DNA of 64,000 bases from Betaproteobacteria bacterium (GTDB taxonomy: Bacteria > Pseudomonadota > Gammaproteobacteria > Burkholderiales > Casimicrobiaceae), in NCBI GenBank assembly GCA_013298145.1, contig JAAFJO010000004.1, positions 62,001-126,000 of the forward strand, read 5' to 3'. Under the pieces are notes generated by a model that worked only from the letters and a program-made list of their open reading frames with translations, had not been told where the DNA came from and searched no databases. Positions 8,127 through 19,052 of this stretch are shown in pieces. Positions within the stretch are counted from its first letter, which is position 1. Every line of letters begins with the position of its first letter. The position numbers were made by a program, and so were the translations under genes.

Positions 8127-9314
8127 ATGGGTTTCACAATTTTCCCTAAATCAGCAAAGGCAAAAGCAGCGGCACAACGAGCGCAGGAATTGGCGCTCGA
8201 GCCCGTCGAGCGCAGCGTGCCCGAAGCGAAGCAACGGGGCGACAATACAGTCGTCGGTGCCTACGCGCCACAGGGTTCGGAAATTGAAGTTAGCGAAACG
8301 GGCGACCTGGGTCCCTCGCTCGAAAACGCCGCGCTGATGTTCGCGCACGGCAACCCCACTGCGGCCACTGCTGCGCTCGTTCATGCGATCGACACGCCGG
8401 AGCGTAAACAAACGCTGGTGTGGATGTGCTTATTTGATCTGTATGCGCGATCAGGAGATCGTGCGTCGTTTGACGATCTTGCGCTTAAATTCGTGGTGCA
8501 GTTCGAGCGCTCTGCGCCGGCGTGGGACGAGATGACCACGCGGCTTTCTCCGCCCTCGAAAGCCGCATCGCCAGCGGTTGGAAAAGCGCGAGCGCTGCTG
8601 CGGGGCGAGCTCAACGATCCAACGCTGCCGTCGATCGCCGTGCTGCTTGAGACATCGAAGCAGAAAAACTCGCCGATGCAACGCATGGACGTTGACATTA
8701 ACGAGCTTGACGGCGTTGACGATACGTGTGGCGTCTTGGTTGCAGGCGCGCTTGCGGCCATTCGCCGACGCGGCGTGTTCGTTTCGTTTCGCGGCTTGGA
8801 TGCTGCGATCAATCGGCTCTCTTCACCGCTTCAGCCTATGGTGCGTGAGCGAAAAGGGCAGTGGTATCTGGTGCTCGAGCTGCTGCAGTGGTCGGGTTAC
8901 CACGATAAATTCGAGGATCGTGCCGTCGATTTCGCCGTGACGTTTGAAATTTCGCCGCCATCGTGGGAATCAATCAGCATCCAGCAGCGCAGCATCCTCG
9001 CCGATGCGGCTAAAAACGAAACGAGCGCAGAGGCGAGCCTTCTCGCAGATCGAATCGTTTGGTCGGGCGAGCTCAAAGGGCCAAGTGATCCCTGTCTCAA
9101 GTCCATCGCGCCTGAAGCGGTCACCACCAACCCGGTGATGATCGATATGAAAAACGTACAGCGCGTCGATTTCATCTGCGGCGGCGCGGTATCGAACGCG
9201 TTCAATCGGCTGATGGCGAACGCGATTGACGTGCGCGTGATTGGCGCGTCGCCCATTATTCAAGCGCTCATGCAGCTCACAGGCGCCCCCGCAGCGCTGT
9301 TCGGTAAAGCATAG
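8127..9314 (+). CDS. STAS-domain protein
   Basis: A 395-residue cytoplasmic protein without membrane segments. The last 80 or so residues (NPVMIDMKNVQRVDFICGGAVSNAFNRL, then IDVRVIGASPIIQALMQLTG) have the fold pattern of a STAS domain, the domain of anti-sigma-factor antagonists and lipid or nucleotide sensors. The middle has alternating helical segments, and residues 155-240 may hold a second degenerate STAS-like unit. The usual phosphorylatable serine is not obvious. The gene lies directly before hslV, an arrangement I associate with Burkholderiales, but no function is known. Confidence 0.7.
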   Translation: MGFTIFPKSAKAKAAAQRAQELALEPVERSVPEAKQRGDNTVVGAYAPQGSEIEVSETGDLGPSLENAALMFAHGNPTAATAALVHAIDTPERKQTLVWMCLFDLYARSGDRASFDDLALKFVVQFERSAPAWDEMTTRLSPPSKAASPAVGKARALLRGELNDPTLPSIAVLLETSKQKNSPMQRMDVDINELDGVDDTCGVLVAGALAAIRRRGVFVSFRGLDAAINRLSSPLQPMVRERKGQWYLVLELLQWSGYHDKFEDRAVDFAVTFEISPPSWESISIQQRSILADAAKNETSAEASLLADRIVWSGELKGPSDPCLKSIAPEAVTTNPVMIDMKNVQRVDFICGGAVSNAFNRLMANAIDVRVIGASPIIQALMQLTGAPAALFGKA

Positions 9315-9424
9315 CGGCGCACGCTGAACCCGTCGTCCGCATCGTTTTCATCACAACGAGGCCACAGATGTGGATCGCGTTGAGCCGATCTAGCGAAGTG
9401 CTTGTCATTTTGAGAGCGATACAT

Positions 9425-9457
9425 CCCTTCAACATTTTTCTCTATCGCCCCATTTAA
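9425..9457 (+). promoter_or_regulatory. Sigma-32 (heat-shock) promoter of hslV
   Basis: The -35 element CCCTTCAA (9425-9432) differs by one base from the sigma-32 consensus CCCTTGAA. The -10 element CCCCATTTA starts at 9448 and matches CCCCATnTA, with 15 bases between them. Transcription would start near 9464, ten bases before the hslV ATG. The -10 box is also the left half of a palindrome, CGCCCC and GGGGCG (9446-9465). Confidence 0.65.
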
Positions 9458-9474
9458 CCGGGGCGACGTGCACA

Positions 9475-10023
9475 ATGAGTAGCAATATCGAGTTTCACGG
9501 AACGACCATCATATCGGTGCGCCGTGGGAATTCCGTGGCTTTAGGCGGTGACGGGCAGGTGACCCTGGGCAACATGGTCGTCAAAGCTACGGCTAGGAAG
9601 ATTCGGCGCCTTCATCACGACCGAATCCTTGCTGGTTTCGCCGGAGCAACGGCAGACGCGTTTACCTTGTTTGAACGCTTTGAAGGGAAGCTTGAAAAGC
9701 ATTCCGGCCACCTCACGCGCGCGGCCGTAGAGCTCGCGAAAGACTGGCGGCAAGATCGCATACTTCGGCGTTTAGAGGCCATGCTCGCTGTGGCCGATCA
9801 ATCGGCCTCGCTCATCATCACTGGCAACGGAGACGTGCTCGAACCGGAGCACGGCATCGTCTCAATCGGCTCGGGGGGCGGATTCGCTCAAGCAGCCGCG
9901 CGCGCGCTCACGCAGCACAGCGAATTGAGCGCACGGGAAATTGTTTCGGAATCGCTCAAGGTCGCGGGTGAGATTTGCATTTACACCAATCAAAACCATG
10001 TGATCGAAGAGCTCACTTGGTAG
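9475..10023 (+). CDS. hslV: ATP-dependent protease subunit HslV
   Basis: HslV (ClpQ) is the proteolytic subunit of the HslUV heat-shock protease. After removal of a short propeptide (MSSNIEFHG) the Thr of [21 protein letters not shown] becomes the catalytic N-terminus. The 182-residue length and blocks such as KVRR-like [29 protein letters not shown] are standard. The ATPase partner hslU normally follows directly, but here the next gene is a flavin monooxygenase. HslU must lie elsewhere or be missing. A sigma-32-like promoter precedes the gene. Confidence 0.96.
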   Translation: MSSNIEFHGTTIISVRRGNSVALGGDGQVTLGNMVVKATARKIRRLHHDRILAGFAGATADAFTLFERFEGKLEKHSGHLTRAAVELAKDWRQDRILRRLEAMLAVADQSASLIITGNGDVLEPEHGIVSIGSGGGFAQAAARALTQHSELSAREIVSESLKVAGEICIYTNQNHVIEELTW

Positions 10024-10056
10024 CCCTGGTCGTCACCTCCACCCATAGCCCACCGC

Positions 10057-11268
10057 ATGCGTAAGCCGTTTGATTTATTGATTGTTGGCGGCGGCCCCGT
10101 CGGCTGGGCATGTGCGCTCGCGGCAACGCGTGCGAGCGAGCAAATGCGACACCCGCTTTCTATTGCGCTGGTGGATGCGTCGCCGCCTCGCGCAGTGCCC
10201 ACTGGGCTTTTCGAGCCGCGTGTGTACACCGTGACAGAAGAAAATTTAGCCTGGTGCCGCGACAGCAGAGTCGCCTTCGATGCGGCGCGGCTTTGTGATG
10301 TGAGCGAAATTTGCGTGTTCGATCAACAGGGTAGCCAGGCGTTAAACGTCTCGGCTCGCGATGCGCGACGGCCACGTCTGGCGTCCGTGATCGAGCACGA
10401 TACGCTTACCCATGCGCTCGCCGCCCGCGCGGAAAAGGCGGGGGTCGAGTTTGTCGAGGCGAGCATTGGCGAGAGCGGTGTATTGGATCAAGATCGCTAC
10501 GTCGAAACGAGTCGGGGCGCACTGCTCAACGCGAAACTCGTCATCGTTGCCGAGGGTGCGCGCTCGAAGCTGCGGGCGGCGTTGCAGATCGCAACCGTGG
10601 AGCGCGACTACGAACGCTTCGGTGTAGTCGCCCATTTTTCTGTTCGTGCACCTCACCTCGGTCAGGCGCGGCAATGGTTTCTGCCAGATCGAACGATCCT
10701 CGCGCTGTTACCGCTGCCCGACGTCGATGGCGCGCCCGCAGTCTCGATGGTGTGGTCATGTAGCCCGGAGCAAGCGGAGCGACTTAAGTTATTAACCGCC
10801 GCCGCGCTTTGCGAAGCGGTCTCGGTCGCCAGTCGCAATCAAGTGAACATTGATCGGGCGCTTTCCTCGCCACAAGCCTTTCCCCTGCGGCTCTTGCGAG
10901 CGAGTGACCCCGTCGCCGAACGGGCGATCTTGGTGGGCGATGCGGCGCATGCAGTGCATCCGCTCGCGGGTCAGGGCGTGAATCTGGGTTTGGGCGATGC
11001 CATCGGTCTGCAAGCGGCGCTCGCCTCGTCGAGCGCGGTTGGCTTCGACGTCGGACATCCGCTCGTCACCACTAAATTTCGAAGGTTGCGATATACAGCG
11101 GTTCTTGCTATGCAAACGGCGACCGATGGCTTGGCGCGACTCTACAATCTCGACCAGTCGCTTTTTGCGATGCAGCCAACGGCGCTCGCAACCGTTGCGG
11201 ATGCCGGAATGCGCGTTCTAGGGCGCCTACCCGCATTTCGTCGCGCGCTGTCTTCCGCTGCAAGTTAA
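10057..11268 (+). CDS. UbiH/UbiF-family FAD-dependent monooxygenase
   Basis: A flavoprotein hydroxylase of 403 residues. It has the N-terminal FAD motif LLIVGGGPVGWACALAA and the C-terminal FAD/ribityl motif GDAAHAVHPLAGQGVNLGLGD. The family hydroxylates the aromatic ring during ubiquinone synthesis. Which ring position is modified (UbiH, UbiF or UbiM type) cannot be decided here. It is followed 33 bases later by dsbC. No clear ribosome site is seen before the ATG. Confidence 0.9.
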   Translation: MRKPFDLLIVGGGPVGWACALAATRASEQMRHPLSIALVDASPPRAVPTGLFEPRVYTVTEENLAWCRDSRVAFDAARLCDVSEICVFDQQGSQALNVSARDARRPRLASVIEHDTLTHALAARAEKAGVEFVEASIGESGVLDQDRYVETSRGALLNAKLVIVAEGARSKLRAALQIATVERDYERFGVVAHFSVRAPHLGQARQWFLPDRTILALLPLPDVDGAPAVSMVWSCSPEQAERLKLLTAAALCEAVSVASRNQVNIDRALSSPQAFPLRLLRASDPVAERAILVGDAAHAVHPLAGQGVNLGLGDAIGLQAALASSSAVGFDVGHPLVTTKFRRLRYTAVLAMQTATDGLARLYNLDQSLFAMQPTALATVADAGMRVLGRLPAFRRALSSAAS

Positions 11269-11301
11269 TGCGCGTTCAAATCCGCGCACAAAGGAATAGT
11301 C

Positions 11302-12090
11302 ATGAAAAAAGTTTTGTTCTCCGTTTTAACTGCCCTCGCGGTGACGGCATGTAACGCGCAGCAGCCGCCAGCGCCGCGCGCGGCGAACGTGGCACCCGCT
11401 GCAAACGCGAGCACTTCGGCGATGGCTGATGTGGAGAAAGCGCTTGCTGAACGTTTTAAAGGCGCACCGATTAAAGGCGTTCGGGCGAGCGTGATGCCCG
11501 GACTGTTCGAAGCGATGATCGGCGACGACATGATCTATTTCGATCCGAAAGTAAATCACTTCATTGTTGGTAACTTGGTTGATGCGTCAAACATGACGAA
11601 CTTAACCGAGCAGCGCGTTGCTGAGCTGAACGCGATCGACGTCAAGCAGCTTCCCATTGAAAACGCCATCAAGTTCGTGCGCGGCAAAGGCGAGCGCGTG
11701 ATGTATGTCTTCACTGACGTCGATTGCCCGTTCTGCACGCGTCTCGAACAGACCATTCAGTCCATGGATAACGTAACGGTTTACAACTTCATGTTCCCGA
11801 TCGATTCACTCCATCCTCAGGCTCACAAAAAGCAAGCGGGTATCTGGTGCGCGAAGGATCGTCTGCAAGCTTGGCAAGACGGTGTGCTCAACAAGAAGTT
11901 TGATGCGACAGTGAAAACAGATTGCACCAATCCTGTGGAAGCCACCAAAGCGCTAGGCGCGAAGCTTGGCGTGCGCGCAACACCGACCTTCTTTCTGGCC
12001 GACGGTCGCATGGTCGCGGGCGCGATCCCAAAAGATCGCCTCGAAGCCGCGCTCACAGGCGCTCAAGAGCGCGTTGCCACTAAGAAATAG
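11302..12090 (+). CDS. dsbC: DsbC-type thiol:disulfide isomerase
   Basis: A periplasmic disulfide isomerase. The N-terminus has a signal ending in a possible lipobox (LAVTAC at residues 12-17), then an Ala/Pro linker, a DsbC dimerisation domain, and a thioredoxin domain with active site CPFC at residues 142-145. E. coli DsbC has CGYC. A second pair of cysteines (WCAKD and TDCTNP) and the cis-Pro segment GVRATPTFFL are present. An AAGGA ribosome site fits the ATG. If lipidated, it would be a membrane-anchored DsbC. Confidence 0.92.
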   Translation: MKKVLFSVLTALAVTACNAQQPPAPRAANVAPAANASTSAMADVEKALAERFKGAPIKGVRASVMPGLFEAMIGDDMIYFDPKVNHFIVGNLVDASNMTNLTEQRVAELNAIDVKQLPIENAIKFVRGKGERVMYVFTDVDCPFCTRLEQTIQSMDNVTVYNFMFPIDSLHPQAHKKQAGIWCAKDRLQAWQDGVLNKKFDATVKTDCTNPVEATKALGAKLGVRATPTFFLADGRMVAGAIPKDRLEAALTGAQERVATKK

Positions 12091-12142
12091 CGTCACTTAC
12101 TGACTTTTCTGTAACTCGTCACGTCTCTTACGGAGGGAAACC

Positions 12143-13255
12143 ATGGCTCTGATGGACTTCATCAAAAAGCAACTGATCGAAATCATCGAATGGCAAGATG
12201 ATTCGCGAGATACGCTTTCGTATCGTTGGCCTGATCAAGACAAAGAGATCAAGAACAACGCGCAGTTGATCGTTCGCGAGAGCCAGGTCGCGCAGTTCGT
12301 CTATCTGGGCAAATACGCTGATGCGTTAGGCCCCGGCAAACATAACCTCACGACCGACAACATTCCGGTTCTCTCCACGCTGCTCGGCTGGAAATATGGG
12401 TTTGAATCGCCGTTCAAAGCCGACGTTTACTACGTTACAACACGCGTTTTCGCGGGCAATAAGTGGGGTACAGCAAACCCAATCATGATGCGTGACGCTG
12501 ACTTCGGCGTGGTGCGTTTGCGTGCTTTCGGTCAGTACGATTTCAAGATCGTGAATCCGCCGCTCTTTCTGAAAGAAGTGGCGGGCACCGACAATCATTT
12601 CCGCCTCGATGAGTTCATCGATGTGATGCGCTCGAAAATCGTGACCGTGTTCTCGGAAGCCATCGCCAATGCGAAGGTGCCAGCGCTCGACGTCGCCTCG
12701 CGCTACAGCGAAATCGGTGAAGCGCTTTTGCCTGCAATCAATCCGCAGACCACGGCGAAATACGGCATCGAGATCACTTCGTTCAATATCGAAAACGTGT
12801 CTCTGCCGCCTGAGGTCGAACAAGCGATCGACAAGCGCGGTGCCATGACGACGATCGGCGACATGGGCGAATACATCCGCTACAACATGGCGAACGCAGT
12901 CGGCGAAGGTAAAGCGGGCACGATGGGATTTGGCGCTGAATTTGCAGCGGCCATGACTATGGGCCAGCAGATGCTGCAGCAGCCGGGCGGTGCCGTCGGG
13001 CAAAACCCAGCGGCCCCGAAAGGCATGGTGCCAGGCGCGATGGGCAGCGCACCGGCGGCGACGGCGGCCGCGAGTGCCGTTGCCGCCGCAGCGCCTGCCA
13101 TGGAGCTGATGAACCCCGCGCAGGTGGCGCAAATGCTTGGCGTCGGTGAAGCCGACGTGCTCGCAGAGCTTGATTCGGGCAACCTGAAAGGGCGCAAAAT
13201 CGGTACGCAATGGCGCGTCACACGCGAGGCGGTCGAAGCGTTCCTGAAAGGCTAG
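12143..13255 (+). CDS. SPFH-domain protein with C-terminal helix-turn-helix
   Basis: A 370-residue protein. Residues about 20-235 form an SPFH/YdjI-like (virion-core-protein-like) domain: WQDDSRDTLSYRWPDQDKEI, FALGPGKHNL-like YADALGPGKHNLTTDNIP and YGIEITSFNIENVSLPPEV. A Gly/Ala/Pro/Met linker follows (about 250-318). The last 50 residues read as an excisionase/MerR-like helix-turn-helix: MNPAQVAQMLGVGEADVLAE, then KIGTQWRVTREAVEAFLKG. In relatives the tail is usually a zinc ribbon or SHOCT domain. SPFH proteins assemble into membrane-associated oligomers. The HTH may be a protein-binding module rather than a DNA binder. A strong GGAGGG ribosome site precedes it. Confidence 0.88.
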   Translation: MALMDFIKKQLIEIIEWQDDSRDTLSYRWPDQDKEIKNNAQLIVRESQVAQFVYLGKYADALGPGKHNLTTDNIPVLSTLLGWKYGFESPFKADVYYVTTRVFAGNKWGTANPIMMRDADFGVVRLRAFGQYDFKIVNPPLFLKEVAGTDNHFRLDEFIDVMRSKIVTVFSEAIANAKVPALDVASRYSEIGEALLPAINPQTTAKYGIEITSFNIENVSLPPEVEQAIDKRGAMTTIGDMGEYIRYNMANAVGEGKAGTMGFGAEFAAAMTMGQQMLQQPGGAVGQNPAAPKGMVPGAMGSAPAATAAASAVAAAAPAMELMNPAQVAQMLGVGEADVLAELDSGNLKGRKIGTQWRVTREAVEAFLKG

Positions 13256-13488
13256 CGTTCGCACAGCTGACTTAAGCTTATTAAGGCGAGCGCGGTTATT
13301 TGCTAAGAAGCGGTAGCCGCGCTAATCACCCCCTAGCCCTGATTCAGTGGTCACTTCGTTCAAAGAGTTTTGACACAAAAAGTGTGTTGCGCTGCGTGCG
13401 TTTTAGGTCAACACACTACGGCCCTCGAAAGCCGCAGCGTTCGCCTTAGCGGGTTCAAAATCACTGCGCGGGTTTGAGGACATGATCG

Positions 13489-13710
13489 GTGAGCACCCTC
13501 TTCGTTCTTCTCGTATTTGCGTACTTCGTGATTCGTTTCGAGGTCGAAATTCTTGAGAAAGTCGTATTGTTAGTGCTGATCGCGGTGGCCTGCCTTTTGC
13601 CGCTCGCGCTGCCCAACATGCCTGAGATTCGTTTAGGGGCAGCCATCGCGCAAGGCGTTCTCGGTATCTTCATCACGCTTCGCATGCACTATCTGAAACA
13701 GAATCCTTGA
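13489..13710 (+). CDS. Small two-helix membrane protein
   Basis: A 73-residue protein with a GTG start and a GAGG site upstream. Its two hydrophobic segments (about residues 3-17 with 22-40, and 50-63) flank a short polar turn. It ends two bases before the zinc-ribbon gene, so the two are co-translated. I do not recognise a family. Its place between an SPFH gene and a zinc-ribbon membrane protein suggests a shared membrane complex. Confidence 0.7.
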   Translation: MSTLFVLLVFAYFVIRFEVEILEKVVLLVLIAVACLLPLALPNMPEIRLGAAIAQGVLGIFITLRMHYLKQNP

Positions 13711-13712
13711 CG

Positions 13713-14873
13713 ATGAACGGCACAGCAACTCACACCCCCGCAACCGCGCCTGAAAAGGCTGCGCGTAGCAAGTTCTCTTGCGTCGCTTGCGGCGGCGAGG
13801 CCGTATGGAATCCGGCAAAGCAAAAGCTCCTGTGTGCGTTCTGTAGTACTGAGTCGCCGTTGCCGCTTGAAAAGGAAACGCCAGCAGGCATTCAATCAAC
13901 CGACATCGTTGAGCATGACCTTGCGAATGCGTTGAAAAACATTCAGGGTGAGCAGCGCGGTTGGGCACGTACATCGCGCATGATTAAGTGCCGACAATGT
14001 CAGGCCATCAGTGTGTTTGACGCCGCAAAGCAAGCGAAGAGCTGCGAATTTTGCGGCGCATCGGCGATTGTTGAATATGATGAAACCGATGACGTCATAC
14101 GCCCCGAAGGCATTTTGCCGATTCAGGTGAGCGAACCGAAAGCGCGCGAGTTGATTCGCTCGTGGTACGGCAAACTTTGGTGGGCTCCGAATGCGCTGAA
14201 AAAGCGCGCGATGACGGATACCGCGAAGGGCGTATATCTTCCTTACTGGACGTTCGACGCCATGGTAGATGCCCAGTGGCAGGCCGAAGCGGGCTATCAC
14301 TACTACGTCACTGAGAGCTATTACGACAACGGGCAGCAGCGCACCCGTCAAGTGCAGCGCACGCGTTGGGAATGGACGAGCGGCAGCCTGAATCATTTTT
14401 TCGACGACACCCTCGTTTGCGGCTCGAAGGGCGTGCATGAAAAGCTGCTTCGCTCGGTCGAACCGTTTCCAACCACCGACAAGGGCGTGGGCGCTCTGAA
14501 GGTTTATGACCCCGCCTATGTGAGCGGCTGGATCGTGGAGCGCTACCAAATTGATTTGATTGGTGCGGCCAAACTCTCGCGCACTCGAATGATGGGCGAA
14601 ACAGAAGCACTCTGCGGCAGTCAAGTGCCCGGTGATACCTATCGAAACCTTCGAGTGAATGCGGATTTTTCGCGGCAAACGTTCAAGCACATCCTCGCGC
14701 CCGTGTGGCTCATGACCTACACCTATGGCGCGAAAGACTTTCAAGTCATCATTAACGCAGTCACCGGCAAACTCGACGGCGAATATCCTAAGAGCTGGGT
14801 AAAGATCACGCTCGCGGTGTTGCTCGTCATCTTTATTGCGCTCATCATTTTCAGTGCGGGCGGCAAGCACTGA
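13713..14873 (+). CDS. Zinc-ribbon membrane-anchored protein
   Basis: A 386-residue protein with two Cys4 zinc ribbons near the N-terminus: CVACGG with CAFCS, then CRQCQ with CEFCG. A middle domain of unknown function has motifs YLPYWTFDAMVDAQWQAEAGYHYYVTE and FKHILAPVWLMTYTYG. One membrane helix sits at the very C-terminus (ITLAVLLVIFIALIIFS). Such proteins are often labelled TFIIB-type zinc ribbon or primosomal-helicase-like, but no helicase motif is present. It lies with the SPFH and small membrane genes. An upstream TTG at 13707 is possible. The ATG at 13713 is preferred. Confidence 0.8.
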   Translation: MNGTATHTPATAPEKAARSKFSCVACGGEAVWNPAKQKLLCAFCSTESPLPLEKETPAGIQSTDIVEHDLANALKNIQGEQRGWARTSRMIKCRQCQAISVFDAAKQAKSCEFCGASAIVEYDETDDVIRPEGILPIQVSEPKARELIRSWYGKLWWAPNALKKRAMTDTAKGVYLPYWTFDAMVDAQWQAEAGYHYYVTESYYDNGQQRTRQVQRTRWEWTSGSLNHFFDDTLVCGSKGVHEKLLRSVEPFPTTDKGVGALKVYDPAYVSGWIVERYQIDLIGAAKLSRTRMMGETEALCGSQVPGDTYRNLRVNADFSRQTFKHILAPVWLMTYTYGAKDFQVIINAVTGKLDGEYPKSWVKITLAVLLVIFIALIIFSAGGKH

Positions 14874-14933
14874 TTGGCTGCATTCGAGGCGCCGTACGTT
14901 TCGGGTGAGTAGCCGGATCAGAGTGGAGGCGCC

Positions 14934-15677
14934 ATGATTGACTCCCACCCCGCGTTCGATTTCGTTCGCCCGATCCTCGATCAGATTGATCGACATCGAC
15001 TCCACGATTCGCTAAACGCCCTCGCGCGAAATCGCGGGATTGATATTGCGTTTGTGCCGCCGCCAGAACAACGCGTTTCGGCGGTGGAATACGAAACGCG
15101 AATTGCTAAAAAGCACGAGCTCATCACCGCAAACAGTTGGCATGACCTCTTCAATGCCTGTATTTGGCTCACCTTCCCGCTCACGAAACGGGCCATCTCA
15201 GAACTGCATGTAAGCCTGGGAACGGGTATCGACAACAGACGTCCGCGACGGCGAGACGTACTCACCCTATTCGACGAGTCAGGCATCGTGTTGCTCTGTA
15301 ACGCGCCGTTATGCAGCAAACTGCAACGATTCAACGAGCAGCATGATTGGAAAGCGCTATTCATCGATCAACGATTGACATGGCGCGAGCAAGTGCGCCC
15401 CATTCTGTTCGGACATGGTGCGCTGGAACAACTCGCTACCGAGTGGCATCGCGGCCTTACAGTGAAAGCAGAGTGGCTAGAAATCAGCCCAGAAAGCGCA
15501 CTCGACGACGTTGACCAATACATGGCTGCGCGTGTGATCCAAGCTGATCTATTGCGAGAGGAAGACCGACGAATTCCTATGCCGCTCCTAGGTGTGCCGA
15601 ATTGGTTCGCTGAGAACGCCCAACCAAGTTGCTATGACGACTCGAGCATTTTTAGGGTGAAGCGAGTGCGTCGATAA
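14934..15677 (+). CDS. DUF3025-family protein
   Basis: A 247-residue soluble protein, preceded by a GGAGG site. The motifs match the DUF3025 family of Proteobacteria: YETRIAKKHELITANSWHDLFN, WLTFPLTKRAI, LLCNAPLCSKL, FGHGALEQL, PMPLLGVPNWFAEN. Its function is unknown. The family's conserved His/Trp residues suggest an enzyme, but this is only inference. It is the last gene before queA in the same direction. Confidence 0.8.
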   Translation: MIDSHPAFDFVRPILDQIDRHRLHDSLNALARNRGIDIAFVPPPEQRVSAVEYETRIAKKHELITANSWHDLFNACIWLTFPLTKRAISELHVSLGTGIDNRRPRRRDVLTLFDESGIVLLCNAPLCSKLQRFNEQHDWKALFIDQRLTWREQVRPILFGHGALEQLATEWHRGLTVKAEWLEISPESALDDVDQYMAARVIQADLLREEDRRIPMPLLGVPNWFAENAQPSCYDDSSIFRVKRVRR

Positions 15678-15743
15678 AATCATGAGTGTCAGCCGCTTGG
15701 AAGACCTCGCGCGCTCTCCAACGTCACCAACAAGATTTCGTAC

Positions 15744-16793
15744 GTGTCACATCAATTCGCCTTATCCGATTTCGACTACGCACTGCCGCCCGAGCTCATT
15801 GCCCAGCATCCGCTCGCCGTTCGTTCGGCCTCGCGCCTGCTTGATGCGCGTGAGGCGCCTGTACATGATCGAATCTTTTCCGAGCTGCCTGGCCTGCTGC
15901 AGCCAGGAGATTTGCTCGTATTCAATGACACGCGGGTGATTAATGCCCGCTTAGCCGCAATTAAACTTTCTGGCGGTGCGTTGGAAGTCATGGTCGAACG
16001 CTTGCTCTCACCCACTCGCGCGCTCGTCCAGCTGCGCGCGAGCCATGCGCCAAAACCGGGTAGCGAAATCGTAATTGCGCCGCAATCGCATCGTGCGTTC
16101 GCAACAATCGAAGCACGCGACGATCGTTTTTTCACGATCTCTCTCAAGCAAGAAGCGCCCAATTTTGAAACACTCATGCGCAGCGCGGGCGAATTACCGC
16201 TACCGCCCTACATGCAACGTCACGCCGAGAAAGCGGACGAAACGCGCTATCAAACGGTGTACGCAAAACACGAAGGCGCGGTGGCCGCGCCCACAGCGGG
16301 GCTTCATTTCGATGAACCTACGCTTGCAGCGTGTCGCGAGCGAGGCGTTGAATTCGCCTACGTCACATTGCACGTGGGCGCCGGGACGTTTTTGCCAGTC
16401 AAAACCGAAAACCTTGCTGACCACAGAATGCACAAAGAGCGCTACGCGTTGCCGCAATCTAGCGTCGATGCAATCAAGGCTACAAAAGCGCGGGGGGGTC
16501 GTGTAATCGCGGTCGGCACAACGAGCGTACGCACGCTCGAAGGCTGCTACCAAGCCTGCGGCGAGCTTCGTGCACACGAGAGCGAGACAGAGATCTTCAT
16601 CACACCTGGGTTCGACTTCAAAGTCGTGGATTTGATGATCACTAACTTTCATCTGCCGAAATCAACGCTCATGATGATGGTGTCTGCATTCGCGGGCTAT
16701 GAGCACATCAGGTCGATCTACAAACACGCTGTCGAGCAGCGCTACCGCTTTTTTAGTTACGGTGACGCGATGCTCTTACAGCGACGGATGTAG
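15744..16793 (+). CDS. queA: S-adenosylmethionine:tRNA ribosyltransferase-isomerase
   Basis: QueA transfers and isomerises the ribosyl part of SAM onto 7-aminomethyl-7-deazaguanine in tRNA to give epoxyqueuosine. The 349-residue protein begins with the family motif [17 protein letters not shown]. It contains [35 protein letters not shown] and GTTSVRTLE, and ends [14 protein letters not shown]. The start codon is GTG. tgt, the preceding step of the pathway, lies 900 bases downstream on the same strand, separated by an inverted DUF1223 gene. Confidence 0.97.
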   Translation: MSHQFALSDFDYALPPELIAQHPLAVRSASRLLDAREAPVHDRIFSELPGLLQPGDLLVFNDTRVINARLAAIKLSGGALEVMVERLLSPTRALVQLRASHAPKPGSEIVIAPQSHRAFATIEARDDRFFTISLKQEAPNFETLMRSAGELPLPPYMQRHAEKADETRYQTVYAKHEGAVAAPTAGLHFDEPTLAACRERGVEFAYVTLHVGAGTFLPVKTENLADHRMHKERYALPQSSVDAIKATKARGGRVIAVGTTSVRTLEGCYQACGELRAHESETEIFITPGFDFKVVDLMITNFHLPKSTLMMMVSAFAGYEHIRSIYKHAVEQRYRFFSYGDAMLLQRRM

Positions 16794-16825
16794 CGATCGT
16801 CAGCTAGACGAGTCGCTGCAATATC

Positions 16826-18829
<2,004 letters not shown>

Positions 18830-19052
18830 AGCCACGCAAGGATCCGTAGGATTTTTTCTCTTGGCCCAGGTTCAATCAGGGCTAGGCCTCAAACGAACAC
18901 ATTATTGTCTTTTATATTTTTTCGTGTCTAGCCCTTTACTTCCACCAGTTAAGCCTTAAAGTTGTTTCTGTTTTCTATCTCCACTTGCACCTTCACCCGA
19001 TCACCTCCGCGCTGCGACGACACCGTCACAGTTTGCGTTTAGCATCGGCTCT

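Noticed and set aside
12326..13264. 312-codon frame antisense to the SPFH gene
   Set aside because: His/Arg-rich shadow typical of the complementary strand of a GC-rich gene. The SPFH protein is clearly the real product.
13896..15005. 369-codon frame antisense to the zinc-ribbon gene
   Set aside because: Overlaps two well-supported genes and shows no recognisable domain.
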